From positions 310,001-374,000 of the forward strand of contig JAVEWJ010000001.1 of assembly GCA_034004605.1 (NCBI GenBank): a stretch of 64,000 nt of DNA, written 5' to 3'. The number at the start of each line of letters is the position of its first letter. The stretch's first letter is position 1. The notes beneath the pieces were generated by a model. The model saw nothing but the letters and a program-made list of their open reading frames with translations, did no database searches and had not been told where the DNA came from. The translations under genes and the position numbers were made by a program. Below, one piece after another: positions 25,511 through 35,011 of the stretch. Source of the stretch: JAVEWJ01 sp034004605 (lineage in GTDB: Bacteria > Patescibacteriota > Gracilibacteria > UBA1369 > LOWO2-01-FULL-3).

Positions 25511-26465
25511 TAGGTATAAACTTTATTAATATTCCTTTTATTAGGCCAAGAAAAAATATTATGGAAAAGATGGGAAAGTAGGCAAATACTATGAAAAAAT
25601 CTTTTATTTTTTTGGAAAAATAGATTGATAGAATTGAAGTGGATACAAAAATTAGCCCGATTAATTCAATAATTAGATCGTGTTTTATAATGCTGTAGAT
25701 TGATAGAATGATGAAAAAAATAAGTAAATTTATTAGCCAAAAATGCGGTTTTGATGGGGTGAAGTAGTAATCTATAAACTTAGGTCCTCTTTGATAGATG
25801 TGTTTTGCGTTTTCGATAAAGCCGGTTCTGGTATTGTAGTGGATTTTTACTTTTGAACTTTTCAAAATTGGTTTTGTTTGAACAATGTTCCATAATAAAG
25901 AGGTGTCATCTGAACAGTTTTTAGATTGATTGGATGGTTGATTTTCTAAAAATCTTTTTTTGTCTATATAAAATACAGTTGTTCCTTTGGGAATATTATC
26001 GAAATTTTTTGTATTTATTAGAATGTTTTTGAACGAATGTCCAAAGTGGTTTTTATACAGTTTTTTTCTTGTTAAATAGAAAAAGCGACTAATTGCCTTT
26101 TTTTCGTCTTGAATTACATTTCCACATATCGGTTCGTAATTTTCTTCTTCAATTTTTGATAAGATGTCTTCAAATGGTTCACATTTTGCGTCAATAAAAA
26201 GTAGTTTGTCGTGTTTTGCTGCTTTTGCTCCTTCTATCCTAGCTATTAGTCGTCCTTGGTTTTTTTTGAAGTCTAATAAAGTAATGTTCAGTTGAGATTT
26301 TTTTTTGTAGTTCGTTATTTCTTTTGCGGTATTGTCTGATGAGCCGTCGTTTACTAAGATATATTCATTTTCATGATTTTTTTTATCAATTTTTTCGCAT
26401 GCTTTCAGAAATTTAATAATGTTTTTTTCTTCGTTGAAAACGGGAGTGATTATGCTGATTTTCAT
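25500..26465 (-). CDS. family 2 glycosyltransferase with C-terminal membrane helices
   Basis: 321 residues. GT-A fold opening ISIITPVFNEEKNIIKFL and YILVNDGSSDNTAKEI. The metal-binding D-x-D position reads FIDAKCEPFE (D-A-K), slightly atypical, so activity is probable but not certain. Two or more membrane helices at about 245-315 tether it. It overlaps the methyltransferase gene by 4 bases. It probably adds a sugar to a lipid-linked glycan at the inner membrane face. Confidence 0.8.
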   Translation of the reverse strand: MKISIITPVFNEEKNIIKFLKACEKIDKKNHENEYILVNDGSSDNTAKEITNYKKKSQLNITLLDFKKNQGRLIARIEGAKAAKHDKLLFIDAKCEPFEDILSKIEEENYEPICGNVIQDEKKAISRFFYLTRKKLYKNHFGHSFKNILINTKNFDNIPKGTTVFYIDKKRFLENQPSNQSKNCSDDTSLLWNIVQTKPILKSSKVKIHYNTRTGFIENAKHIYQRGPKFIDYYFTPSKPHFWLINLLIFFIILSIYSIIKHDLIIELIGLIFVSTSILSIYFSKKIKDFFIVFAYFPIFSIIFFLGLIKGILIKFIPNER

Positions 26466-27160
26466 TTTGATTTTTTTAATATTAATTCCCAGTTTCGATA
26501 TCTAGGTATTGGAATTTTTATTTTTTGAAGCAAGCGAATAACAGTGTGTTTGTGGATATCGTTTTTTGTTTTAAATAAGCGGAGGATGAAGTGTATCGGA
26601 GTGAACCATATAAAACTTTTTTTTGTCTCAATTATTTGAAAATTGTTATTATTTATAATTGAAAATAATTGTGTTTCATTTGTGTATTCTCGAACATGAG
26701 TGGGATCTAGTGTCCACTTGCCATTACACCTGTAAAAATACCAAGCAAATTTCTTTTTAAATACTGTGGATAAATAAATCGTACCATTTTCTTTTAATAT
26801 TCTGTGCATTTCTTTTATCATTTTTTCATCATCGGAAACGTGTTCGATTACTTGTGAACTTGTAATAAAATCTATTTCTGAGTTTTGAATGTCTTTTAGG
26901 TTGCAAGCGTCGTTTTGAATACAGGTTATGTCGGATTTTAATTTTTTAATTTTTTCTAAGCGTTTTTCGCTTAAATCTACGGCATATATTTTTTTGTTTT
27001 TCAGGAAGTTTGAATTTAACATTTCAAATAACAATGCTCCATCTCCACAGCCTAGGTCCATGTAAGACTTTGTGTTTTTTTCTGAAAGATATTTTTTTAA
27101 TAGCAAGGGTATCTTTTGAGAATAAAAGTGTGTTTGTTTTGCGTATTTTTCAAATTTCAT
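26462..27160 (-). CDS. class I SAM-dependent methyltransferase
   Basis: 232 residues. SAM-binding motif I YMDLGCGDGALLFEML, acidic loop IYAVDLSEKRL, and post-motif FITSSQVIEHVSDDEKMIKE, as in the Methyltransf_11 group. It sits between a GT2 and a WecB-like gene with 1-4 base overlaps. It probably methylates a sugar or glycan intermediate; substrate unknown. Confidence 0.83.
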   Translation of the reverse strand: MKFEKYAKQTHFYSQKIPLLLKKYLSEKNTKSYMDLGCGDGALLFEMLNSNFLKNKKIYAVDLSEKRLEKIKKLKSDITCIQNDACNLKDIQNSEIDFITSSQVIEHVSDDEKMIKEMHRILKENGTIYLSTVFKKKFAWYFYRCNGKWTLDPTHVREYTNETQLFSIINNNNFQIIETKKSFIWFTPIHFILRLFKTKNDIHKHTVIRLLQKIKIPIPRYRNWELILKKSK

Positions 27161-28251
27161 TAATTTTTCGTTATTCGGTTCACTATTATATTTGTCGGGG
27201 AATCAATTTCTTTTTTGGGATCAATTTCAAATTGCTTGTAATTTTGACTGAAGTTTTTGATTATTTCTTTATCGAATTTTGATATTAATGCGTTTTTGCC
27301 TAAGCCTTCCGTTCTTTCTGTCGTTTCTCTCATTATAAGACAGGGTTTTCCAAGGTAAAAACATTCTTCTTGATTCGATCCGCCATCGGTCATTATAAAT
27401 TTTGCATTGTGAATCAATTTTACAAATTTAAAATAATCGTATCTTGGACGAAGCTCAATATTTTTGTTTTCTTTGATTCGTTTTATCAATCCGGTTTTTT
27501 CCAGGCGTAGTCTTGTGGGTTCGTGTAAAATGAATAAGAGTTTTATGGTTTTTGATGTTTCAATTAATAATTCAATTATTTTTTCGAAACGGGTCGGGGA
27601 AAAAATGTTTTCGAATCTATGTAACGAAACAACCGCATAGTCTTCTTTTGGTAAGTCGATTTTTGTGTCTGTTTTTTTGAGTGCTAATTGGAGAGAGTCA
27701 AAAAGCGTGTTGTAATTTGTGTCGATTTTTTCGCCTTTGTATTTTTTTATATTATTCAGCGCCCACTTACCCGGGCAAAAATAAATATCGGATAAGCGAA
27801 AGGTTAGAAGCCTGTTTATTTCTTCGGGAAATGGAGAAAAAATATGAAAAGACCTAAGTCCAGATTCTACATGGGCTACTTTAATTCTAGCAATTTTGCC
27901 CATTAATGCGCCCAGTATCGTAGAAAATGTGTCGCCGTGGGTGAGCAAAATGTGTGATTTGTCGGTTTTTCCGAGAATTTCTTTTTTTTTGAATATGGTT
28001 TTTGCGCAAATGGAAAACAACCAAATCATTGATTGAAAAACTCCGGTAATGTCCTTTCCTTTATATAATGTGATGTCTGGAGCTTTTATGTTGAAATTCT
28101 CTCTAAGTTCGTCCATCGTTAAATTGTGTTGGCCTGTGAAGATGTAGTTGTAGGGAATTTTTCTTGCTTCAAGTTCAACCATAATTGGCGCCATTTTTAT
28201 GAGTTGCGCTTTCGTACCAATGACGATGTGAATTTTTTTATTTTCCGTCAT
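27160..28251 (-). CDS. wecB: UDP-N-acetylglucosamine 2-epimerase (WecB-like)
   Basis: 363 residues. It has the GT-B-type fold of non-hydrolysing epimerases with family motifs LLTHGDTFSTILGA, VAHVESGLRSF, VSLHRFENI (catalytic His) and MTDGGSNQEECFYLGKP. It would convert UDP-GlcNAc to UDP-ManNAc. With the dehydrogenase at 29199-30479 it makes UDP-ManNAc uronate, a common surface-polysaccharide precursor. It lies in the minus-strand glycan block and overlaps the GT2 gene by 14 bases. The opening and some positions differ from classical WecB, so a related hexosamine epimerase remains possible. Confidence 0.82.
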   Translation of the reverse strand: MTENKKIHIVIGTKAQLIKMAPIMVELEARKIPYNYIFTGQHNLTMDELRENFNIKAPDITLYKGKDITGVFQSMIWLFSICAKTIFKKKEILGKTDKSHILLTHGDTFSTILGALMGKIARIKVAHVESGLRSFHIFSPFPEEINRLLTFRLSDIYFCPGKWALNNIKKYKGEKIDTNYNTLFDSLQLALKKTDTKIDLPKEDYAVVSLHRFENIFSPTRFEKIIELLIETSKTIKLLFILHEPTRLRLEKTGLIKRIKENKNIELRPRYDYFKFVKLIHNAKFIMTDGGSNQEECFYLGKPCLIMRETTERTEGLGKNALISKFDKEIIKNFSQNYKQFEIDPKKEIDSPTNIIVNRITKN

Positions 28252-29209
28252 AGTAATAATCTTTTTTTTGAAGGTATAAAAACTTTTCCTGTGTTTGTCT
28301 GATTTTATCGATCAGGTCTGCGAGAATGCCTATGAAGAAGACTAGTACTCCGATTGCGTTTAAAAAGGCTCCGAGAAAACCAAGGGATTTGAAAGGTGAA
28401 AAGGTGAGATTTACCGAATAGTGAATGAGTAAAAAAATGTCGAAACCAAGGCCTAAAAGGAAAATTATGATTCCGGTTAGTCCAAAAAATTTAAGGGGTT
28501 TGTAATCTTTGATCGCACGGAAAATGATGTTTGCTGAATTTAGTCCGTAGTTTACGAGAGAGGAAGCGATTTTTGATTTTCTATCTTTGAAATATTTTAC
28601 GGTGACCGGAATTTCTTTTATGCTTAAGTCTTTGTAGGCGAGATCAAGAAATGTTTCTTGCGTGTAGGTGAACTTGCCGAATAGGTTTAGGCGAAGCATC
28701 GCTTCTTTTGAATAAGCTCGAAATCCGCAAGTGACATCTTTGAATTTTTTTCCCGTTGCCCAGGAAATAATGCTGGCGACTCTGTGGTTTCCCCATCTTT
28801 TTATCCAAGGCATATTTTCCGGTGGAGTTGAGTGGTCTTCAAATCGAGATCCTGTGACAAAATCCGCTTCGTTGTCAATTATTGGTTTTATTAGTTTTGG
28901 AATCTCATTTGTGTCGAATTGTCCGTCCGCATCTATTGTAACAAGTATGTCGGCTTTGAGTTCCATTGCTTTTTCAAGGCCATCTCTGAAAGTGGGACCG
29001 AGTCTTTTGTTTGTCTTATGAGTAACGACAATTGCACCCGCTTCTTTTGCGAGTTTTTCAGTGTTGTCGGTTGAACCGTCGTTTACCACTATTATCGATA
29101 TTTTTTCGATGCCAAGTAGTTTTTCCGGAATTGATCGGATAACTTTTTGAATTGTTGCTTCTTCGTTGAATGCCGGAATTAATACGGCGAGGTGTAGTTT
29201 ATCTTCCAA
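28238..29209 (-). CDS. DPM1/GtrB-like family 2 glycosyltransferase
   Basis: 323 residues. GT2 domain at 1-225: VLIPAFNEEATIQKVI, IIVVNDGSTDNTEKL, and VTIDADGQFD with the D-x-D metal site. Two C-terminal helices (about 245-310) follow. This is the architecture of polyprenyl-phosphate sugar synthases. It would load a sugar from a nucleotide donor onto polyprenyl phosphate, giving the donor used by the GT-C membrane glycosyltransferases encoded just upstream (30460-33863). It overlaps both neighbours by 11-14 bases. Confidence 0.85.
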   Translation of the reverse strand: MEDKLHLAVLIPAFNEEATIQKVIRSIPEKLLGIEKISIIVVNDGSTDNTEKLAKEAGAIVVTHKTNKRLGPTFRDGLEKAMELKADILVTIDADGQFDTNEIPKLIKPIIDNEADFVTGSRFEDHSTPPENMPWIKRWGNHRVASIISWATGKKFKDVTCGFRAYSKEAMLRLNLFGKFTYTQETFLDLAYKDLSIKEIPVTVKYFKDRKSKIASSLVNYGLNSANIIFRAIKDYKPLKFFGLTGIIIFLLGLGFDIFLLIHYSVNLTFSPFKSLGFLGAFLNAIGVLVFFIGILADLIDKIRQTQEKFLYLQKKDYYYDGK

Positions 29210-30479
29210 TGCCTTTGTAGATTATATTGTTTTTTAAGAGGTCTTCTTTATTTAAGCAGTTTCGGCCGTCAATTACAATTTCAACATTGTGTTTTTTTAG
29301 TGTTTCGCCGCTTAAGTTCTTGAATTCATTGTGCGCTGTGACAATTATTATTGTATCGCTGGTGTCGAGTACTTCTTCTAGTGATTTTGCGCTACTCATT
29401 TTAGGAAAGTGAGGGTCGAAAGTCTTAAAATCGCAGGCTTTTTCTTTTAGAATTTCAATTATTTTTGTAGATGGACTTTCTCTAAGATCCGGGACGTTTG
29501 GTTTGTATGAAAGGCCAAGAACTCCGATTTTGGTGTCTTTTAGGTGGCGTTTTTGTTCGAATAATTTTTGTTCGAGAAGGTCTATTGTGTATGCCGGCAT
29601 TGAATTGTTTACTTCTCTGGCTTTTTTTAAGAAGCTGTGTTCAAAGCCGATGTGGGCCGCTTTGTCGATCAGATAATAGGGGTCAACGGGAATACAGTGG
29701 CCTCCGACTCCGCAACCCGGGAAATGAGCCATAAAAGCATAAGGCTTGTTTGATGCGGCGGTAATTACTTCCACAAGGTCTATTCCCATTATGTCGAAGG
29801 ATTTTGCGAGTTCGTTTACGTAAGCGATATTGATGTCTCTGAAGGTGTTTTCAATTATTTTTGTGGCTTCACTGGCCTTGATTGTGGAAAGTTCGTTTAT
29901 TTCAGCATCGATGAAAGATCTGTAAAAATCAGCTACAATTTTATTTCCTTCGAGGGAAATTGAGCCTACGTTTCGGGGAATTTTTTTTATATTCCAAGTT
30001 GGATCTCCGGGGTTTATTCTTTCGGGACAGTGGGAAACTTCAAAATCTTGGCCTGCCTTAAGGCCTGTTTTTTCGAGAATCGGCTTAATTACTTCTTCGC
30101 TTACTCCGGGGTTTACCGTGGATTCGAGGATTATTTTTTGACCTTTTTCGAGGTATTTTAAAATCATTTCGCTTGCTGAAATGATGGGACTTAAGTTTGG
30201 GAGTTTTGTGTCTTCGAAAACGGGAGTGGGGACGCAAATTATTATATACTCCGATTCTTTTATTATTTCTGGAGAAGTGCTTACTTCAAAAGAAGTTTTG
30301 TCGACGACTTTTTTTGCAAAACTATCGTCGATTTCTGCTGTTTTGTTTTTGATTATCTCTATTCTATCTTCCGAGAGGTCGAAGCCTTTTACTTCGTATT
30401 TTCCTGTTTCCGCAATGCAATATGCGAGTGGAAGTCCGACGAATCCAAGGCCGATAATGCTAACTTTGTTGTTTATCAT
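29199..30479 (-). CDS. wecC: nucleotide-sugar dehydrogenase (WecC/UDP-ManNAc dehydrogenase-like)
   Basis: Start taken at ATG 30479 (MINNKVSIIGLGFVGLPLAY), 426 residues. An upstream in-frame ATG at 30530 adds 17 basic residues that overlap further into the preceding gene. Features: N-terminal NAD domain GLGFVGLP, NTFRDINIAYVNELA, the catalytic Cys in GCGVGGHCIPVDPYYL, and a C-terminal domain with GLSYKPNVPDLRESP. It oxidises C6 of a UDP-hexosamine twice to the uronate. Partner of the WecB-like epimerase two genes away. Confidence 0.88.
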   Translation of the reverse strand: MINNKVSIIGLGFVGLPLAYCIAETGKYEVKGFDLSEDRIEIIKNKTAEIDDSFAKKVVDKTSFEVSTSPEIIKESEYIIICVPTPVFEDTKLPNLSPIISASEMILKYLEKGQKIILESTVNPGVSEEVIKPILEKTGLKAGQDFEVSHCPERINPGDPTWNIKKIPRNVGSISLEGNKIVADFYRSFIDAEINELSTIKASEATKIIENTFRDINIAYVNELAKSFDIMGIDLVEVITAASNKPYAFMAHFPGCGVGGHCIPVDPYYLIDKAAHIGFEHSFLKKAREVNNSMPAYTIDLLEQKLFEQKRHLKDTKIGVLGLSYKPNVPDLRESPSTKIIEILKEKACDFKTFDPHFPKMSSAKSLEEVLDTSDTIIIVTAHNEFKNLSGETLKKHNVEIVIDGRNCLNKEDLLKNNIIYKGIGR

Positions 30480-32229
30480 TTTCTTGAGGGTTAGAGGTGG
30501 CCGGTAGTGTTTTTGTGTCTTGCGGTTCAATGAAGGGTTTGTTTTCGGATCTTAAAATTTCAAGGTGTTCTTCATAATTTTCGCCTTGAGGTGGGTAGAA
30601 AATTTTCATTGTATTTTCAAATGACTTAATTTTGGGAAGTGGTAGTTCAATGTTTGTGAAAATATAATCAGTGTTTTTAAATTGATTTTTTGACTTTTCA
30701 TTGTAAAAGTTGATTTTTGAATATAGTCCTTTGTAAGTGTCTAGATAGAAGATTTCTGTTTTGTTGTTCGTTAATGTCATCAAGTCCCAAAGTAAAAAAT
30801 TTACAACTCTATATTTATCTTCTTGTAAAATAGTTATGTGTTTTTCTGTATTTCGGAAATGCATTTTGTCTTCATGATTTTTGTTTAAGTTTTTAGAATA
30901 TGCAATGTTCCAATAGTAAACGTAGTTTCCCCAAATAAATATTAATAATATAAAAGTTGGAACTAATATTTTTCTTTTACCGAATATTAAAAGACTTGTT
31001 AAAAAAATCATTGTCGGAAAGAAAAACAAGTCCATTATTTTATTTTGCGAAATGAGGTTTCCGATATTTTTACCTTCTTTTTCGTAAAAAGGAGATAGGT
31101 CGAGGTTGAGAGAGTGTTTAATTGTTTGCGAGTGAAAAAACGCCAGTGAAACCATACAAATTAAGGCGATAGTTGTTTCTTCTTTTGAAACTTCGAATCT
31201 TTTTTTTGTTAAGAGAAATATAAAACAGAAAAAATATAATAATATTATTGTTATATTAACGTATCTCGTTATTAGATCAGTGTTTTTATCTGTAATTAAA
31301 TAACCATATATGTGATTGGCACTGATTAGAAAATTTGTTAAAAAAAGTGTTAATAAATACCATTTAATCTTTTGAAATAATTGTGGTTTTTTTTTGTTTT
31401 TAAATAAAGCTGTGAAGGTTAAAATTGGAATGAATAATGTTGATATTGAAAGGCTGTTGAGCTGGTTTTTAAGTGCGACTATTAATGATTTAAGGTTTTC
31501 GGTGTTTCGAAATACAAAAGATAGATCAAGGACTTTTGTCCAAAGGTTTCCTAGTGTAATAAAAGTAAACGTGCCGATGATGATAAAAATAGGTACTAGA
31601 TATAGTAGAACCCTTTTTTTGTTTTTTGCTGTAATTATTTCATTGACGATGATGGCAAACGTTGTTATGAAGCCAAATGGCCTTTCAAGACCAGTCATTA
31701 TTGTGAACAAAAAAGTGAGAAGTAGATATTTTCTTGTGTTTTTTTTCTCAGTTTTGTATTTGCCGTAGAAGTAAATTAGCCAAATATTAAGAAAAACGAA
31801 AAATGATTCAGTGAGAAGCATTTTTTCGTAGATTGTTATTTGGGGGAGAAAAAGGGTAGCTGTGATTATCAAAAACGCTATCCACTCTTTTTTTACGAAG
31901 TTTTTTGAGATCCAATATAAGGGGAATACCAGGCTTGAAATTGCTAGACTGTTGAATAAAAGTACTGCTTGGTACGCCGTGAATCCTTTGAAAAAAAAGA
32001 AAAATGGAGCAATGATCAAAGAATAAAGCGGGTGTGGATCACCTCCCGGCGCATGGGCGATGTCTTTGCATGGGAGCATTTGAAGTGTTTCGGCGAAGTG
32101 CTTGGCCTTGATGACTACGCAGGCTTCGTCGGAGTAAAAATAGGTGCCACTCATTAAAAATGAAATGGAGGCTTTGATTATGAAAATTGTAAGAAAAAGT
32201 ATGAGGAGGTTTCGTGTTTGTTTTGTCAT
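30460..32229 (-). CDS. GT-C (ArnT/PMT-type) membrane glycosyltransferase
   Basis: 589 residues, 12 or so hydrophobic helices. The first exterior loop carries the GT-C acidic pair in YFYSDEACVVIKAKHFAE, where the catalytic Asp of PMT/ArnT enzymes sits. A soluble C-terminal region follows the last helix. It is a paralog of the next gene: both have similar openings and a mid-protein SLKNQLNSLSI-type segment (ALKNQLNSLSISTLFIP here). It probably transfers a sugar from polyprenyl phosphate to an exterior glycan or protein. Start overlaps the neighbouring stop by 4 bases. Confidence 0.75.
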   Translation of the reverse strand: MTKQTRNLLILFLTIFIIKASISFLMSGTYFYSDEACVVIKAKHFAETLQMLPCKDIAHAPGGDPHPLYSLIIAPFFFFFKGFTAYQAVLLFNSLAISSLVFPLYWISKNFVKKEWIAFLIITATLFLPQITIYEKMLLTESFFVFLNIWLIYFYGKYKTEKKNTRKYLLLTFLFTIMTGLERPFGFITTFAIIVNEIITAKNKKRVLLYLVPIFIIIGTFTFITLGNLWTKVLDLSFVFRNTENLKSLIVALKNQLNSLSISTLFIPILTFTALFKNKKKPQLFQKIKWYLLTLFLTNFLISANHIYGYLITDKNTDLITRYVNITIILLYFFCFIFLLTKKRFEVSKEETTIALICMVSLAFFHSQTIKHSLNLDLSPFYEKEGKNIGNLISQNKIMDLFFFPTMIFLTSLLIFGKRKILVPTFILLIFIWGNYVYYWNIAYSKNLNKNHEDKMHFRNTEKHITILQEDKYRVVNFLLWDLMTLTNNKTEIFYLDTYKGLYSKINFYNEKSKNQFKNTDYIFTNIELPLPKIKSFENTMKIFYPPQGENYEEHLEILRSENKPFIEPQDTKTLPATSNPQENDKQQS

Positions 32230-33863
32230 GGATTTTTGTTTATGTAAATTGTGTCTTTTTGGCTTGTTTCACCGGCTTTATCGAGGCTCAGTTTGTATGG
32301 TGTAATGATATAGTCGAATTCTTTGGTCATTTCTCTCCATTTCGGGTCGCTTTCGTCGTGTGATGGTTCTTTTATATCGTTGAAATGAATAAGTGTCGTT
32401 TTATTTTCGGTTAGCGTTTTTATTCTGAAATAGTCGAAATAAATCGGGCGAATGGGTGCGTTTATGTAATTGTTGTAACTTTTCAAAATCAATATATCCG
32501 ATTTTTTGTCTTTAAAAAATTGTATTTCGGGTGTAGCTGCTTCTGTTTTTGCATAATTAAATTGCCAGATGAAAACAAAAATGCTTTGGATAACAAAAAT
32601 TGTTGAGATGAGAATTGTTGTGGTTTTTCTTTTGTTGAACAAATAAAACAGAAAGAGGACAAAACTTAAGGGTAGAAAGATGTATAGAAAGTAAATTTCG
32701 CTTGGAATAAAACCGTTTAAGTTTTCGTACCAGGGAGAAAGGCTTATGTTTAAGGCGTGATTCATTTCTTTAAAGGTAAGGAAGAAAAGTGAAAGAATGA
32801 ATGTGCCGAAGACTAAAGGATTTATTTTGTTTTCGGATTTTTTCGATTGAATAATGAAAAAGTATGTGCAGATAAAGATAATTGGCAGGTTTAAATATCT
32901 CGTTGATACATCCAGGTTAAATCCCGCAAGGAGATATTTATAGATGTGTTGGGCTGAAATGGCGAAGTTTAAAAAGATTATGGAGATGAAAAAGACTTTG
33001 GTTTTGTCGAAAGTTTTTTCTTTTTTTCTGAAAATTTCCGTGAAAAATATTATTGAGGGAATTAGAAGTGTTTCAATTGATAGGCTGTTTAATTGGTTCT
33101 TCAGGGATATAAGAATTAGAAGCCAATTTCCGGGATCTTTGAGGCTTTTGGTTTTGTCCATAATTTCAATTTGTGCGTTTGGCAAAAATAGATTTGTGAC
33201 AATTATTCCGGCTAAGAGGGCTAGAACAAGTATTGGAACAAGGCGTTTTTTATTTTTTGAAGTGAAGAAATCGTTAATTAAGAGAGAAAGTGGAACTATA
33301 AAGCCGAAAGGCCTTGTGAGAACGGCAAGAAGGGATAGTGTATATGCGTAAATCTTGAATTTTGTTTTTTTCTTTTCGAGAGATGTTTTGTATAACCAAA
33401 ATGCGTAAATGCCTAGAAATACAAATAATGTTTCGGACATTACCATTCTTTCATAGGAAGTGAGAATCGGTATAAAAGAAATGATTATGCTGAAAAAAAG
33501 AGATTTTTTTTCGTTTTTGATACTACTTTGTATTATTTGGAAGAGTGGGAAAATTATTAAAGAAGAGAGTAGGGCGTTTATTATGAAAATTCCGTGGAGT
33601 GCATTTTCGCCTTGTAATAGGAAAAAAATCGGTGAGATCAGAATTGAAAAAAGAGGGTATGGGTTTCCTATGCTTAGTTCCGTGATGTCTGAACAGGAAC
33701 TTAATGTGCCGGTTTCAGTAAGCGTCTTTGCTTTGAGAAAAAAACAGCTTTCGTCCGGGTAGACCAAAAGGCCGTTTAGAAAAAATCCGAGTGATAATTT
33801 TATTACGAATATTGCGAGAAATGCCAGAACCGTTTTTTTCATATTTTCCTTGATTTTACTCAA
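32226..33863 (-). CDS. GT-C (ArnT/PMT-type) membrane glycosyltransferase, paralog of neighbour
   Basis: 545 residues with the same layout as the gene downstream of it. N-terminal helix, then the exterior acidic pair in LLVYPDESCFFLKAKTLTET, many helices, the shared ISLKNQLNSLSIETLLIPS block, and a short soluble end. The pair arose by tandem duplication. It begins the minus-strand glycan block; a 48-base gap separates it from the PQ-rich membrane protein. Substrate unknown. Confidence 0.75.
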   Translation of the reverse strand: MSKIKENMKKTVLAFLAIFVIKLSLGFFLNGLLVYPDESCFFLKAKTLTETGTLSSCSDITELSIGNPYPLFSILISPIFFLLQGENALHGIFIINALLSSLIIFPLFQIIQSSIKNEKKSLFFSIIISFIPILTSYERMVMSETLFVFLGIYAFWLYKTSLEKKKTKFKIYAYTLSLLAVLTRPFGFIVPLSLLINDFFTSKNKKRLVPILVLALLAGIIVTNLFLPNAQIEIMDKTKSLKDPGNWLLILISLKNQLNSLSIETLLIPSIIFFTEIFRKKEKTFDKTKVFFISIIFLNFAISAQHIYKYLLAGFNLDVSTRYLNLPIIFICTYFFIIQSKKSENKINPLVFGTFILSLFFLTFKEMNHALNISLSPWYENLNGFIPSEIYFLYIFLPLSFVLFLFYLFNKRKTTTILISTIFVIQSIFVFIWQFNYAKTEAATPEIQFFKDKKSDILILKSYNNYINAPIRPIYFDYFRIKTLTENKTTLIHFNDIKEPSHDESDPKWREMTKEFDYIITPYKLSLDKAGETSQKDTIYINKNP

Positions 33864-33911
33864 AGAAGTTTAGGCTTTGGGCTTTGTATATTCAATTGAC
33901 AAAATTTTGAA

Positions 33912-34913
33912 TTATCTCGTTCTTTTTTGAGTGGATGCCGCGCCGGAATCTTGTGTGACTGTTGTGTTTTGAGTTGTTTCCGGCTTGCTTGTAGTTGTTG
34001 TTTCAGTCGGCTTAGTATTTTCAGGTGTTGCTTCGGGAATTACAGCTTTCACTTCTTTTGCGTTTGGGTCTGTGGGGGGAGCGGGCGGTGTTTCCTCTTT
34101 TTGAGTTTCCGTTGTTGTGTTTTCAACAACAGTTTCAAAGTTGTCGTTTTTTTCGTAAACCGGAGCATTTTGCGCTTTTTGGTCTTCGTTTTTTTGGATT
34201 TCCGGAATGCCTTTAGAAAGACCTCCCTTTACCAATGGGAGACCGAAAATGATTGTTGCAATAATTGCAACAATGCTTACAACAATAATTATTAAATTGA
34301 ATTTTCCTTTCTTTTTTTCGGGTTCGAGAAGTTCGCTCATGGGATCAACCGGGATTTCGGGGTGCGTTGGCGGATAGATTTGATATGGGAAATATCCGCC
34401 CGGGGCTTGCATATTTCCTTGTGGCATCTGAACAAAATTTTGTGGAGGTATTGCTGCCGGCATTTGTGGTGTTTGAGAGGGCTGTGTAGTTGGAGTTCCT
34501 GGTTGATTTATTGTTTGGGCTTGTTGAGTTGTAGTTTGTGGCGGGATGGTTTGAATTTGATTGGGGATTGGTTGAACAGAGGGTGTTTGATTTTGAGATC
34601 CAACAGTATTTGAAACTTGAGGCATCGGAATATTCTGTGTTTGATTGGGTGTGTTTTGAACTGGTGGCTGAATGGGTGTTGTAGAAGTTTGGGGTTGGAC
34701 TTGGCTTATTTGCTGTGTCGGAGTTTTCGCTGGGATGGTTTGAATTTGAGGTGTTCCGGTTTGTGAAGCGGGATTTGCTGTTGTGATCTGCGGAATTTGA
34801 GCAGGTGAAACAGGTGAAATGGTCGGGTTTTGTGCCAAATTTGTGCCATTTGCCACTTGTCCGCTTGTCTGAGCCGTTTGGTTTGTTGTGTTTTGGTTTT
34901 GATTTTCAGCCAT
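33912..34913 (-). CDS. Pro/Gln/Thr-rich single-pass membrane protein
   Basis: 333 residues, not assigned to a family. Residues 1-205 are extremely rich in Gln, Pro, Thr and Asn with no hydrophobic core (for example PQIQTIPAKTPTQQISQ). One transmembrane helix at about 209-230 follows a KKKGKF basic stretch, so the N-terminal part is probably cytoplasmic. Residues about 231-333 are Thr/Glu/Pro-rich and probably exterior. Both arms look disordered. It has a strong candidate promoter and a perfect palindrome directly before its ATG. It might be a linker or spacer across the envelope; no function can be claimed. Confidence 0.7.
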   Translation of the reverse strand: MAENQNQNTTNQTAQTSGQVANGTNLAQNPTISPVSPAQIPQITTANPASQTGTPQIQTIPAKTPTQQISQVQPQTSTTPIQPPVQNTPNQTQNIPMPQVSNTVGSQNQTPSVQPIPNQIQTIPPQTTTQQAQTINQPGTPTTQPSQTPQMPAAIPPQNFVQMPQGNMQAPGGYFPYQIYPPTHPEIPVDPMSELLEPEKKKGKFNLIIIVVSIVAIIATIIFGLPLVKGGLSKGIPEIQKNEDQKAQNAPVYEKNDNFETVVENTTTETQKEETPPAPPTDPNAKEVKAVIPEATPENTKPTETTTTSKPETTQNTTVTQDSGAASTQKRTR

Positions 34914-34927
34914 AGATAAATTTATCT
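34914..34927. promoter_or_regulatory. perfect 14-bp palindrome abutting a start codon
   Basis: AGATAAATTTATCT is a perfect palindrome occupying the 14 bases directly before ATG 34913 (minus strand), between the -10 box and the start. It could be an operator or a small hairpin at the ribosome-entry site. Confidence 0.4.
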
Positions 34928-34931
34928 CTAT

Positions 34932-34960
34932 ATTTTACCTTTTTTGGGCCAGTTTTTCAA
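34932..34960 (-). promoter_or_regulatory. promoter of the PQ-rich membrane protein gene
   Basis: Minus strand: TTGAAA (34960-34955), 17-base spacer, TAAAAT (34937-34932). It is one of the best -35/-10 pairs in the window, 18 bases before the ATG. Confidence 0.65.
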
Positions 34961-35011
34961 TGGATTTATGGCTTTTTGTGGACTTTTTCGGGCTTTAAAT
35001 CTATATTTCGG

